From assembly GCF_024128855.1 (NCBI RefSeq), contig NZ_JAMYDV010000003.1, positions 162,971-226,970 of the forward strand: a stretch of DNA of 64,000 bases. The letters run 5' to 3'. Both the position numbers and the translations under genes were made by a program. How positions within the stretch are numbered: position 1 is the stretch's first letter; every line of letters starts with the position of its first letter. Below, one piece after another: positions 31,198 through 39,639 of the stretch. Source of the stretch: Rhodovulum tesquicola. Lineage in GTDB: Bacteria > Pseudomonadota > Alphaproteobacteria > Rhodobacterales > Rhodobacteraceae. Below the pieces are notes generated by a model, which worked only from the letters and a program-made list of their open reading frames with translations, was not told the DNA's origin and ran no database searches.

Positions 31198-31469
31198 TCG
31201 GCGCGGACGACATTCCCGTGATCCCCCGTGGCGTGCGGATGCAGTTCGACCGCGTGCGCGACCGCTGGGTTTTGCTCGCGCCCGAACGCACCGTGGCGCT
31301 GGACGAGATCGGCCGCGCGATCCTGTCGGAGATCGACGGCGCCCGCAGCTTTGGCCAGATCACCGCGCGGCTTGCCGCGACATATGCCGCGCCCGAGGAT
31401 CAGATCGCCGAGGACAGCCGCGGATTCCTCGGCACGCTGATCGACCGCCGGTTCCTGGAGGTGAAATGA
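31194..31469 (+). CDS. pqqD: PqqA peptide chaperone PqqD
   Basis: 91 residues with the PqqD fold: IPRGVRMQFDRVRDRWVLLAPERTVALDEIGRAILSEIDGARSFGQITARLA. PqqD binds PqqA and presents it to PqqE. The ATG lies in the pqqC stop and its own stop overlaps the pqqE start; it is a free-standing protein, not fused to PqqC or PqqE. Confidence 0.95.
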   Translation: MIGADDIPVIPRGVRMQFDRVRDRWVLLAPERTVALDEIGRAILSEIDGARSFGQITARLAATYAAPEDQIAEDSRGFLGTLIDRRFLEVK

Positions 31470-32548
31470 GCGTCAACCCGCCCATCGCGATGCTGGCGGA
31501 ACTGACCCACCGCTGCCCGCTGTCCTGCCCCTATTGCTCGAACCCGGTGGAGCTGACCCGGCGCGACGCGGAACTGGACACGGCGACCTGGGCGGACGTG
31601 TTCCGCCAGGCCGCCGATCTGGGCGTGCTGCAACTGCACCTGTCGGGGGGCGAGCCGGTGACGCGCCGCGACCTGGTGGACCTGGTCGTTGCGGCGCGCG
31701 AGGCGGGGCTTTACACCAACCTGATCACCTCGGGGATCGGGCTGACCGAGAAACGGCTGAAGGAGCTGGACGCGGCGGGGCTGGACCATATCCAGCTGTC
31801 GTTGCAGGGCACCGATGCGGAAATGGCCGACCGGATCGGCGGCTATCGCGGCGGCTTCGCGCGCAAGATGGACGTGGCCCGCTGGATCGGCGAGATCGGC
31901 TTTCCGCTGACGCTGAACGCGGTCCTGCACAGGCAGAACCTGCACCAGTTGCCGCGCGCCATCGAGATGGCGGTGGAAATGGGCGCGCGCCGGATCGAGG
32001 TGGCGACCGTGCAGTTCCACGGCTGGGCGCTGCTCAGCCGCGACGCGCTGATGCCCACGCGCGACCAGGCCCGCGAGGCGGACGCCATCGTGGCCGAGGC
32101 CCGCGCCCGGCTGAAAGGCACGCTGGTGATCGACTACGTGCCCGCCGATTACCACTCGGACTACCCCAAGCGCTGCATGGGCGGCTGGGGCACGACGGGG
32201 CTGAACGTGGCGCCCGACGGGCTGGTGCTGCCCTGCCACGCTGCGCAGACGATCCCGGGGCTGGCCTTCGACCGGGTGCAGGACAGGCCGTTGCGCGAGA
32301 TCTGGTACGAGGGCCGCGCCTTCAACGCCTATCGCGGCACCGACTGGATGCCCGAGCCCTGCGCGTCCTGCGAGCGCAAGCATATCGACTTCGGCGGCTG
32401 CCGCTGCCAGGCGATGGCGCTGGTGGGCGATGCCGCGGCCACCGATCCGACCTGTATCAAGTCGCCCCACCACGCCGCGTTGCAGGCCCGCGCCGATGCC
32501 TTTGCCGCCGGGGAGGCCGCGTTCACCGCACGGGCGGCCGCGGGCTAG
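31466..32548 (+). CDS. pqqE: PqqA Glu-Tyr cyclase PqqE (radical SAM)
   Basis: 360 residues. The radical-SAM motif RCPLSCPYCSNP (residues 15-26) is followed by LHLSGGEPVTRRDL, and the C-terminal SPASM region carries the auxiliary-cluster cysteines (RCMGGWGTTGLNVAPDGLVLPCH, EPCASCERKHIDFGGCRCQAM). It forms the carbon-carbon bond between Glu and Tyr of PqqA. Last gene of pqqABCDE; its stop overlaps the convergent rpoN stop by 4 bases. Confidence 0.96.
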   Translation: MSVNPPIAMLAELTHRCPLSCPYCSNPVELTRRDAELDTATWADVFRQAADLGVLQLHLSGGEPVTRRDLVDLVVAAREAGLYTNLITSGIGLTEKRLKELDAAGLDHIQLSLQGTDAEMADRIGGYRGGFARKMDVARWIGEIGFPLTLNAVLHRQNLHQLPRAIEMAVEMGARRIEVATVQFHGWALLSRDALMPTRDQAREADAIVAEARARLKGTLVIDYVPADYHSDYPKRCMGGWGTTGLNVAPDGLVLPCHAAQTIPGLAFDRVQDRPLREIWYEGRAFNAYRGTDWMPEPCASCERKHIDFGGCRCQAMALVGDAAATDPTCIKSPHHAALQARADAFAAGEAAFTARAAAG

Positions 32549-33840
32549 GCCGCCTTGCGGCGGTCGTAGGACGACGGAATCCCCAGCATGTCGCGATACT
32601 TTGCGACCGTGCGCCGGGCCAGCCGTGCACCCTCTGCCTCGGCCCGGCGGACGATCTCGGCATCGCTGAGCGGACGCGCGGCATCCTCGGCGGCCACGAT
32701 CCGGCCCACCAATGCGATCAGCGCATCCTGGGACGGCCCGTCCGCCCCCGATCCCGGCGTGAAGGCTCGGCTGAAGAAGGCGCGCAAAGGCAGCGTGCCG
32801 CGCGGGGTCTGGATGGTGCGATGGGCCACCGCGCGGCTGATGGTCGAGGGGTGGAGGCCCAGTTCGGCGGCCGCTTCTTCGGTCGACAGCGGGCGCAAAG
32901 CCTCGGGACCTGCCGCCAGGAAATCGGTCTGGTGACGGACAAGAAACCCTGCGGTCAGCAGAAGAGTTGCCTGCCGCCGTTCGACGGCGCGCACCAGCCA
33001 GCGCGCCCGCGACCGGGCCGAGGACAGCCAGGCCCGCGCCGCAGCATCGCCCGCGCTTTCGGGTCCGGCCGTCACGCGCAGCCCGGGCAGGACCGAGCGG
33101 TTCAGGTCCACCTTCCATCCGTCCGCGCCCCGGGTCAGGTACAGGTCGGGCGGAAGCACCGGCATTTCGGAGGCGGCGAAGGCCATCCCCGGCTTGGGGT
33201 CCAGTCCGCGGATCGTGACCAGAGCCGCACGCACGTCGTCAGGCGTGCCGTCGCACATCTCGGCCAGGTCGTCGATCCGACCCTCGGCCAGCAGCGCGAG
33301 GTTGTCGAGGATCACCCCAAGCTCCCAGGTCAGAAGTCCCTTGTCGGCAGCCTGCAGGCGCAGGCATTCGGTCAGGCTGCGGGCGAAAAGCCCGGCGGGC
33401 TCGAATTGCTGCAACCGCGCCAGCACCGTTTCGGCCACGGCCAGCGGCACACCGGCGGCGCGGGCCACCTGATCGACCGGGCTGCCCAGCCATCCGGTAG
33501 GCTCCAGCGCCTCGGCAAAAGCCAGCGCAACGCGCTGGGCGGATGGATGCGGAAAGGCCTGCGCGATCTGCCGACCGACATGCTGGTAGAGACTGGGCTT
33601 GCCCTCGGCCAGCGCGGCCACCGGGTCGAAATCGGGGTTTTGCGTCCGGCCTCCAAGGCCCGAGGGCACGGACGGTGCCACTTCGGGCATGCGCACCTCG
33701 AGACAGGGGTTTTCCAGCGCCGCCTCGGCCAGGTGGGCAGTCAGGTCGAACTGGCTCATCTGCAGGATCCGCAGCGCGGCCTGCATCTTCGCGGTCATCG
33801 CCAGGCCCTGGGTCTGGCGCTGGACGACATTCATCTCCAT
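32545..33840 (-). CDS. rpoN: RNA polymerase sigma-54 factor RpoN, nif-linked
   Basis: 431 residues. Region I (QTQGLAMTAKMQAALRILQMSQFDLTAHL), a short region II, the core-binding domain, the helix-turn-helix, and the diagnostic RpoN box RRTVAKYRDML near the end are all there. It directs polymerase to GG-N10-GC promoters. Usual rpoN neighbours (an LPS-export ATPase, hpf, ptsN) are missing; instead it lies downstream of the nif gene nifW, as in R. capsulatus, so it may be a nif-dedicated copy. The 269-base gap to nifW has no sigma-54 promoter I can see. Confidence 0.95.
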   Translation of the reverse strand: MEMNVVQRQTQGLAMTAKMQAALRILQMSQFDLTAHLAEAALENPCLEVRMPEVAPSVPSGLGGRTQNPDFDPVAALAEGKPSLYQHVGRQIAQAFPHPSAQRVALAFAEALEPTGWLGSPVDQVARAAGVPLAVAETVLARLQQFEPAGLFARSLTECLRLQAADKGLLTWELGVILDNLALLAEGRIDDLAEMCDGTPDDVRAALVTIRGLDPKPGMAFAASEMPVLPPDLYLTRGADGWKVDLNRSVLPGLRVTAGPESAGDAAARAWLSSARSRARWLVRAVERRQATLLLTAGFLVRHQTDFLAAGPEALRPLSTEEAAAELGLHPSTISRAVAHRTIQTPRGTLPLRAFFSRAFTPGSGADGPSQDALIALVGRIVAAEDAARPLSDAEIVRRAEAEGARLARRTVAKYRDMLGIPSSYDRRKAA

Positions 33841-34109
33841 CGGCGAAGCCTAGCATGATTCCCGCAGTCCGCGCGGGCAATTGCGGTGCTGGGCGATCGC
33901 GTCACCTTCGCGTGGTTCAACGCGATACGCTCATGTGGGGTGGTGATGATCGACACGGTATGGCGCATGCGTGTTTCGGTCGCCGGGCGGCCGCGCATCC
34001 CGGCAGGGCCGGTCCTCTGCAGGATGCAGACCGCAATGGTTGGAACGGCCTCGGGGGGCGGGCTTGGCGGCCCGTATCGCCCCGGTGCCGGGTTCAGCCG
34101 TCCTCCCGC

Positions 34110-34442
34110 CTATTGCAGCGGCAACCGAACTCCGTCCATGGGGACGATGTTGCCGCGGGGTTGGGTGTAGATTTTCAGTGCCTTCTGAGCGCGGGGCGTG
34201 GAGTTCTCGAAATCGGCATGGGCCTGCTTCAACGCGCGGCGAGCCTCGAGGAAGACGCCATCCTCGTCCAGCACCGAAAGATCGACCCGGGCGAGATAGT
34301 CGCCCATCCGTTTCATCACATGCAGCCGGGCGCGGTTCAACACCGCGGGATCATAGGGCAAGAGCAGGAAGGAAAAGAGGTCTTCGGCCGAGGACAGTTC
34401 GTGCATCTGCTCCAGCACGCTCTGGGTCTGGGGACGGGTCAT
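34110..34442 (-). CDS. nifW: Nitrogenase-stabilising/protective protein NifW
   Basis: 110 residues. [35 protein letters not shown] and the later [11 protein letters not shown] match NifW. The protein associates with the MoFe protein and helps its maturation or protection from oxygen. Its ATG overlaps the nifV stop (ATGA), so it is coupled to nifV. Last nif gene of the iscA-nifU-nifV-nifW unit. Confidence 0.94.
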   Translation of the reverse strand: MTRPQTQSVLEQMHELSSAEDLFSFLLLPYDPAVLNRARLHVMKRMGDYLARVDLSVLDEDGVFLEARRALKQAHADFENSTPRAQKALKIYTQPRGNIVPMDGVRLPLQ

Positions 34443-35641
34443 GGCAGGCTCCTTTCCCTTGGGTCGGTTGGGCCGGGGCACAGGCTGAGCGCCTCGGCCC
34501 GGGCGGTGAGAATGGCCAGATCGGCCGGCGTCGCGGTGCGCTTCTGGGCGGTGGCCCAGTCGCGCAGGAGCGGCAACACGGCGCGCGCCGTGCGCAGGTC
34601 CGACGGCAGACCCGCGGCGGCCAGCGCGGCGGTCAGCGCGGCCAGCCCCGAATGCTTGCCCAGGACGATCTCGCGGGCGCGACCGAACCGGGCGGGGGCA
34701 AGGTCGGCGGCCTCGTAGGTGGACGGGTCCTTCATCAGGCCGTCCACATGAATGCCGGATTCGTGGCTGAACACATCGGCGCCGACGATCGGCTGCGACT
34801 GTGGAACGGGCCGGTTCGCGGCGCGGGCGACAAGGTCGGACAGTGCGCATAGCCGGTCAAGCGCAACTGCGGTTCCCCTGCCCTGCACCGCGAGCGCGGC
34901 CACGACCTGTTCCAGCGCGGCATTGCCCGCGCGTTCGCCCAGCCCGTTCACGGTCACCGAGAGATGGCTCGCCCCGGCCCGGGCCGCGGCCAGCGTGTTG
35001 GCAGTGGCAAGGCCCAGATCGTCATGGGCGTGAAATTCCAACGGCAAGGGTCCCGCGGCCATCAACGAAACCAGCCGATGCGTGGCAAAGGGATCCATCA
35101 GGCCCAGCGTATCGGCCAGCCGCAGCCGGATCGCACCCGCCTTGGCGGCGGTCATGGCAATCGCGTCGAGGAAACCGGGATCGGCACGCGAGGCATCCTC
35201 GGCCCCCACCGAGACGGCGAAGCCCGCCTCGCTGGCCAGCCGAACCAACCGGTCCAGTTCGGCCAGCGCCCAGTCGCGGCCCTGTCCCAGCTTGCCCGCC
35301 AACTGGCGGTCCGAGGCGGGAAGCGTCAGGTGCAGCCGCGTGAGGCCGGTCAGCGCGGCGAGTTCAAGGTCGCCCTCGCGCAGGCGACACCATGCGACGC
35401 CCGAGGCCCGCGTCAGCCGCGCGCCCGCCTCGCGCATCGCGGACACCTCGGCCATGCCCATCGCCGGTACGCCAAGCTCGATCTCGGCAACCCCAGCGGC
35501 ATCGAGCGCGGTCGCGATCGCCAGTTTCTCGGCCGTCGAGAACGCCACGCCCGGCGCCTGTTCGCCGTCGCGCAACGTTGTGTCGCAGATCAGCGGCGCG
35601 GGGTCGGGGCGCAGGCTGTCGGGTGCGATGGGCAGGGTCAT
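34439..35641 (-). CDS. nifV: Homocitrate synthase NifV
   Basis: 400 residues. [35 protein letters not shown] (residues 17-51) is the acyl-CoA-condensing TIM-barrel signature, with the metal-binding [16 protein letters not shown] segment and [19 protein letters not shown], then a C-terminal [15 protein letters not shown] domain. It condenses acetyl-CoA and 2-oxoglutarate to homocitrate, the organic ligand of FeMo-cofactor. A lysine-pathway homocitrate synthase is unlikely given the nif context. Confidence 0.94.
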   Translation of the reverse strand: MTLPIAPDSLRPDPAPLICDTTLRDGEQAPGVAFSTAEKLAIATALDAAGVAEIELGVPAMGMAEVSAMREAGARLTRASGVAWCRLREGDLELAALTGLTRLHLTLPASDRQLAGKLGQGRDWALAELDRLVRLASEAGFAVSVGAEDASRADPGFLDAIAMTAAKAGAIRLRLADTLGLMDPFATHRLVSLMAAGPLPLEFHAHDDLGLATANTLAAARAGASHLSVTVNGLGERAGNAALEQVVAALAVQGRGTAVALDRLCALSDLVARAANRPVPQSQPIVGADVFSHESGIHVDGLMKDPSTYEAADLAPARFGRAREIVLGKHSGLAALTAALAAAGLPSDLRTARAVLPLLRDWATAQKRTATPADLAILTARAEALSLCPGPTDPRERSLP

Positions 35642-35651
35642 CCGGCGATCC

Positions 35652-36347
35652 TCAGCGGGCGGGGGCTGGCACGACCAGAACGGCGCGGCCCAAGGCCTCG
35701 GCCAGCCGCTTTTGCAGACCGCCCAAGGTCAGGCCCGCCAGTTGGCAACCCGAGCAGTTGCCCTTGAGCGCGACGCGGACGCGGGGGCCTGCGATCTCGA
35801 CCAGCTCGACATCGCCGCCATCGGCCCGAAAGGTCGGGCGCATTTCTTCCAGCACCTTCTCGACGGCGGCGCGTTCATCGGCGGGGGCGCTCGCGCCGGG
35901 CCTGTGCAGGCTGGGCGTCAGCGGCGCGATGGCCAGCGGCAGGGCGCTGCTGCGCGCGCCCTGGGCGGCACGAAACGCGGGCGGCTGGGCGAAATCGCGG
36001 AGCGCGGCCGTCAACGCCTCGGCGGCCACACGGGCGGCCGAGCGGTCCTCGTCAGGCAGGCCGCCCAGAACCGTCTCGATGTAATCGGCGGTGATGACGC
36101 GCGCCTCGGCCAAGGTCTTGCCGGTCAGAAGCTCGGTCAGCGCCGAGCCCGCAGCGACCTCGGGGCCGCCGCCGGTGGTCTCGAACCGGGCCGCGGCGAT
36201 CAGCCCGCCCTCGATCCGCAGCATCAGCCGCAGCGCATCGCCGGTGCGCAAGGACCCGGCCTCGCCCAGCGCGTTGGCATTGTGCAGCGGGCCGCGGTTG
36301 CGCGGGTTCAGGAAATGGTCGGTCAGCGTGGGCGAATAGTCGAGCAT
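35652..36347 (-). CDS. nifU: NifU-like Fe-S protein with degenerate scaffold domain
   Basis: 231 residues. N-terminal part (1-115) aligns by eye with the NifU/IscU scaffold ([58 protein letters not shown]), but the three cluster-binding cysteines are gone: the usual SCGDAL is RTGDAL, FGCGSA is TGGGPE, and the HCS site is absent. The central ferredoxin-like domain of long NifU is also missing. The C-terminal Nfu domain (about 155-231) keeps its cluster site CSGCQ in [22 protein letters not shown]. Likely an Fe-S carrier rather than a full scaffold. Lies 12 bases after iscA. Confidence 0.88.
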   Translation of the reverse strand: MLDYSPTLTDHFLNPRNRGPLHNANALGEAGSLRTGDALRLMLRIEGGLIAAARFETTGGGPEVAAGSALTELLTGKTLAEARVITADYIETVLGGLPDEDRSAARVAAEALTAALRDFAQPPAFRAAQGARSSALPLAIAPLTPSLHRPGASAPADERAAVEKVLEEMRPTFRADGGDVELVEIAGPRVRVALKGNCSGCQLAGLTLGGLQKRLAEALGRAVLVVPAPAR

Positions 36348-36359
36348 GGCCTTCCCCTT

Positions 36360-36680
36360 TCAGCAGAACGACTTGCCGCAGCCGCAGCCCGCCGTGGCAT
36401 TGGGGTTGTCGAAGACGAAGCCCGATCCTTCGAGCCCGGTCACGAAGTCGATGGTGGTGCCGATCAGATAACCCTGGCTATCCGGGTCGATCAGGACGGT
36501 GACACCCTCGGCCTCGACCACGGCGTCGGTATCTTCGCGGCTGAGTTCCAGCGCCATCGCGTATTGCAGCCCGGAACATCCGCCCGCCTGCACCATGAGG
36601 CGTAGACCGGCGATAGGCTGGCCCGCCCCCTGAATGGCGGTGGCCATGGCATCTCTGGCGGCTTCGGTGATCTGGATCAT
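36360..36680 (-). CDS. nif-linked IscA/HesB-type iron-sulfur assembly protein
   Basis: 106 residues of A-type carrier: ITEAARDAMATAI, the first Cys in VQAGGCSGLQYAMAL and the pair in GCGCGKSF near the C-terminus. It delivers Fe-S units to target proteins. ATG 36680 is preceded by AGGAG, and a sigma-54 promoter lies about 40 bases further upstream, so this is the first gene of the unit with nifU, nifV and nifW. Confidence 0.92.
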   Translation of the reverse strand: MIQITEAARDAMATAIQGAGQPIAGLRLMVQAGGCSGLQYAMALELSREDTDAVVEAEGVTVLIDPDSQGYLIGTTIDFVTGLEGSGFVFDNPNATAGCGCGKSFC

Positions 36681-36720
36681 CGGGGACTCCTGTAAGTCGC
36701 GGAACCTTTGCCAAAGGGTT

Positions 36721-36737
36721 AGCAAAAAGCATGCCAA
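36721..36737 (-). promoter_or_regulatory. Sigma-54 promoter of iscA-nifU-nifV-nifW
   Basis: Minus strand TTGGCATGCTTTTTGCT: GG and GC separated by exactly 10 bases. Predicted transcript start about 36710, some 30 bases before the iscA ATG. Confidence 0.85.
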
Positions 36738-36841
36738 GCGCCTCGGGACCCGTAAATTGCAGGAACTTGCCACCGCACTTTCCCAGGATGTCGGAGATGT
36801 CGGCACGGAAAATGGCGGGTTTGCGACAGGCCGGTGCGGCG

Positions 36842-36857
36842 CGTCAGAGACGCGACA
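36842..36857. promoter_or_regulatory. Putative NifA upstream activator site (variant)
   Basis: CGT-CAGAGACGCG-ACA, 105 bases upstream of the iscA sigma-54 promoter. The first half-site is CGT rather than consensus TGT, but the same variant precedes other nif promoters here. Confidence 0.6.
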
Positions 36858-36934
36858 TTCCGCCACGGAACAGAGACAGAGGGACCCCGCCCGCCCCCGA
36901 ACCGGGGCGTGCATGCCCGTCGATGTGCCTTTCC

Positions 36935-37942
36935 TCAGGTGAAAGCGGCGACCCGCCGCCCCGACAGCACCGCATCGGCGACATGCCGCTTCGCGTCCTT
37001 GCGCGCATCGCCGAGGATCACGGCCTCGGGGCGGATCAGCGACCGGCCCCGCGCATCGACCGGGCACCATCCGCTGGCATCCGAAAGCCCGGCCGCCCGG
37101 GCGATCGTGCCCGCCCCCTGAAGCCCGACGAAATTCACGACATCGGCACGCAGCAGCCCGCCATCCGTCTCCAGCATGCCATTCCGGGCGTCGACGCGCA
37201 GGACATTGCCTCCGGTCTGTCCGGTCCGCCACTCGGATCGGGTCCGAACGCCCTTTGCGTCAAGCCTGCGGCGGAAACGCTGGGACAGGTCGCTGCTCAT
37301 TCCGGCCTCGAGCACGGTGAACCGGCTGTCGGGGCGCGTGCGATCCAGAAGGGTGGCGATCTGCACCGCCCGGCCGAGTGCCGCGTCGGGATGGCTCAGC
37401 TCGGCAGGCAGGCGCAGCACAACATGGCCATCCTCGGGCAAGGCGGCAAGTTGCGCGCGCAGGCGGCGGGCTTCACGCGCATTTCCCCACGCGGCGGGCC
37501 AGAGATGGCGCGCCACAGCGTCGAGCCCCGGGATCGGCTCGGCCAGCGCCGCCGTGCCCGGCGCCAGCAACAAGCTGTCGAAGGCGAGACGACGACCGCT
37601 GAACAGATTCAGCCGGGCCGCGCGCCAGTCCAGCCCCATGACATCGTCCAGCACCACCTCGACGCCTGCACGGCGCAGCGTGGACAGATCGGGGCCCGCC
37701 GAGGGCCGGTCAAAGCTGGCCTGCTCGACAGGCCCCAGTCTGCGCGGATCGCGCTCGACCAGCAAAACCGGGTTGGCCGGATGGGCCTCGCGCAGCGCGA
37801 GTGCCGCCGCGGCGCCCGCGGGCCCGCCGCCGACGATCACGGCCTGCGTCCGGTTGGCCCTGGCATTGATGCCCGCAGCTCCGGCCAGGGCCGTCCCGGC
37901 AAGCAGACCTGCGAAGAAGCGGCGGCGATTGAGGTCTTGCAT
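36935..37942 (-). CDS. Tat-exported FAD-dependent oxidoreductase at the end of the rnf operon
   Basis: 335 residues from ATG 37942 (ribosome site AAGGAGA). The N-terminus has a twin-arginine signal (LNRRRFFAGLLAGTALAGAAG), then a Rossmann FAD site AVIVGGGPAGAAAALALREAHP and a layout like the flavin subunit of flavocytochrome c sulfide dehydrogenase and sulfide:quinone reductases (FDSLLLAPGTA, ADVVNFVGLQGAGTIA, SLIRPEAVILGDA). Only one Cys remains in the mature part, so the redox-active disulfide and covalent FAD cysteine of sulfide dehydrogenases are absent. It begins 40 bases after rnfH on the same strand and is probably induced with rnf. Substrate unknown. Confidence 0.8.
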   Translation of the reverse strand: MQDLNRRRFFAGLLAGTALAGAAGINARANRTQAVIVGGGPAGAAAALALREAHPANPVLLVERDPRRLGPVEQASFDRPSAGPDLSTLRRAGVEVVLDDVMGLDWRAARLNLFSGRRLAFDSLLLAPGTAALAEPIPGLDAVARHLWPAAWGNAREARRLRAQLAALPEDGHVVLRLPAELSHPDAALGRAVQIATLLDRTRPDSRFTVLEAGMSSDLSQRFRRRLDAKGVRTRSEWRTGQTGGNVLRVDARNGMLETDGGLLRADVVNFVGLQGAGTIARAAGLSDASGWCPVDARGRSLIRPEAVILGDARKDAKRHVADAVLSGRRVAAFT

Positions 37943-37982
37943 GGTCCTGTCTCCTTGGCGTGCGAACGGGCGTCGGGGTGGG

Positions 37983-38237
37983 CTATCTCTTTTCCAGAAG
38001 CTCGGCATCGGGGTGGATCGGGCGATAGATCTCGACCCGGTCGCCCTCTTTCACGGGCTTGTCGAGTTTGACGATCGAACCGAAGATGCCGACCTTGTTG
38101 ATCTCGAGGTCGATCTCGGGGAACTGGTCCAGAAGCCCCGAGCGGAGCAGCACATCGCGCACGGTGGACCCCTCGGGCACGTCGATATTCTTCCAGACCT
38201 GGGCGGTGGCCTTGGCGAAAGTGGCGCTTACGATCAT
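37983..38237 (-). CDS. rnfH: RnfH family ubiquitin-fold protein
   Basis: 84 residues: VSATFAKATAQVWKNIDVPEGSTVRDVLLRSGLL, EINKVGIFGSIVKLDKPVKEGDRVEIYRPI, the complete RnfH family pattern with a ubiquitin-like fold. It is cytoplasmic and of unclear function, known from the R. capsulatus rnf operon. Overlaps the rnfE stop by 4 bases. Confidence 0.94.
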   Translation of the reverse strand: MIVSATFAKATAQVWKNIDVPEGSTVRDVLLRSGLLDQFPEIDLEINKVGIFGSIVKLDKPVKEGDRVEIYRPIHPDAELLEKR

Positions 38238-38968
38238 GGTTGTTCTCCGGCGCGTGCCCCGCGGCCGAGGACGCCCGCGGCGGTAAAGACTTTCTCGACA
38301 TTGGGATTGGCGACCTGCACCTGCCCGCTGCGGCTGCGGCTGTCGACCATCGCCTTCAACGCCAGCAGGAAGCCCAGGACGATGAAGCCGCCGGGCGGCA
38401 GGATCATCAGAAGGAAGCCCTGGTAGTCAGGTATCACCGTGATCTCGAGAAACCCGAAATGCGGCCCCAGCAGCAGCGAGGCATTGGCAAACAGAGTGCC
38501 CGAGCCGAGGATTTCACGCACCCCGCCCAGAAGCACGAGCGCGACGGTGAACCCGATTCCCATCATCAGCCCGTCGAACGAGGCCGCAAGCGGGTTCTGG
38601 CGCGACGCGAAGGCCTCGGCCCGGCCGAGGATCGCGCAATTGGTCACGATCAGCGGGATGAAAAGCCCGAGGACCTTGTGCAAATCATGCAGCCAAGCGT
38701 TCAGCGCCATGTCGACCACGGTCACCAGGCAGGCGATCAACAGAACGAAGGCGGGGATCCGGATTTCCGGGGTGATCACGTTGCGCAGCACCGAGACCGC
38801 GAAGCCCGAGCCGACCATGACCGCCATCGAGGCGAGCCCCATTCCCAGCCCGTTGGTCGCCGTTCCGGTCACGGCCAGAAGCGGGCACAGCGCCAGCAAC
38901 TGGCCGAAGACCACGTTGTTGTCCCAAAGCCCGTTGCGGGCGATCATGCCGTATCTGGTGGACATCAC
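38234..38968 (-). CDS. rnfE: Rnf electron transport complex subunit RnfE
   Basis: 244 residues, six predicted membrane helices. Conserved [38 protein letters not shown] and [20 protein letters not shown] match RnfE/RsxE/NqrD; the Cys residues in LCPL and TNCA are those thought to hold an intramembrane Fe site with RnfA. Overlaps rnfG and rnfH by 4 bases each. Confidence 0.95.
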   Translation of the reverse strand: MMSTRYGMIARNGLWDNNVVFGQLLALCPLLAVTGTATNGLGMGLASMAVMVGSGFAVSVLRNVITPEIRIPAFVLLIACLVTVVDMALNAWLHDLHKVLGLFIPLIVTNCAILGRAEAFASRQNPLAASFDGLMMGIGFTVALVLLGGVREILGSGTLFANASLLLGPHFGFLEITVIPDYQGFLLMILPPGGFIVLGFLLALKAMVDSRSRSGQVQVANPNVEKVFTAAGVLGRGARAGEQP

Positions 38969-39639
38969 TTGGCCTCGCTCTCGACGGTTGGGGTCAGAAG
39001 GTCGGATCGGTGACGCTGGAACAGCGACAGTCCGCGATGGACGGTGCCGACGACGGCGCGCGGCGTGATCGAGGCACCCGAGAACTGGTCGAAGACGCCG
39101 CCATCCTTACGGACCTTCCAGCCCTCGGGGCCGGGATCGGTCAGGGAACGGCCGGTGAAATCGTCGACCCAGTCATCCTTGGCGATCTCGATCTTGTCGC
39201 CCAGCCCGGGCGTTTCGGTATGCGACAGAACCCGCACGCCCAGAAGCCTGCCATCGGGCGCGACCCCCATCAGCACCCGGATCGCGCCGGAATAGCCATA
39301 GCCCGTCAGCACGAAGGCCACGCCGGTCACCTGGCCGCTCTCGGTGGCGACATAGACCGGAACGGCGCCCTCTGCCCCGTCGGTCACGCGGCGCATTCCG
39401 GAGACAAGGTCGTTGTCATGCAGCGCGGTCGGGATCACCTGGGCCAGCGAGGCCAGCAAATCCTCGTTCGCGCGCTCGGCGATGGGGCCGCGGGTCACCT
39501 CGTCGGAGGCCGAGAGGATCAGCGCCGTGACCAGCGCGAACAGCCCGAGGATCAGCCCGTGCCAGACGGGCGAGCCGCGCAGCGCGCCGAGGCGCGACGG
39601 CGCATCCGCCGGAGGCGGGGCGGCGGGCGTATCGGTCAT
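38965..39639 (-). CDS. rnfG: Rnf electron transport complex subunit RnfG
   Basis: 224 residues with one N-terminal membrane helix (about 30-50) and a periplasmic FMN-binding domain. The flavin attachment motif reads [10 protein letters not shown]: the position filled by Thr in the D-x-x-S-G-A-T consensus is Ser here. ApbE (encoded at 46196) would attach [15 protein letters not shown] and [13 protein letters not shown] are the family's other signatures. Confidence 0.94.
   Translation of the reverse strand: MTDTPAAPPPADAPSRLGALRGSPVWHGLILGLFALVTALILSASDEVTRGPIAERANEDLLASLAQVIPTALHDNDLVSGMRRVTDGAEGAVPVYVATESGQVTGVAFVLTGYGYSGAIRVLMGVAPDGRLLGVRVLSHTETPGLGDKIEIAKDDWVDDFTGRSLTDPGPEGWKVRKDGGVFDQFSGASITPRAVVGTVHRGLSLFQRHRSDLLTPTVESEAK

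Noticed and set aside
36681..37232. N-terminal extension of the iscA-type gene
   Set aside because: The frame runs across the sigma-54 promoter and into the neighbouring flavoprotein gene; the homologous protein starts at 36680.
36935..37942. Assignment as flavocytochrome c sulfide dehydrogenase
   Set aside because: The fold is similar, but the redox disulfide and the flavin-linking cysteine are missing.
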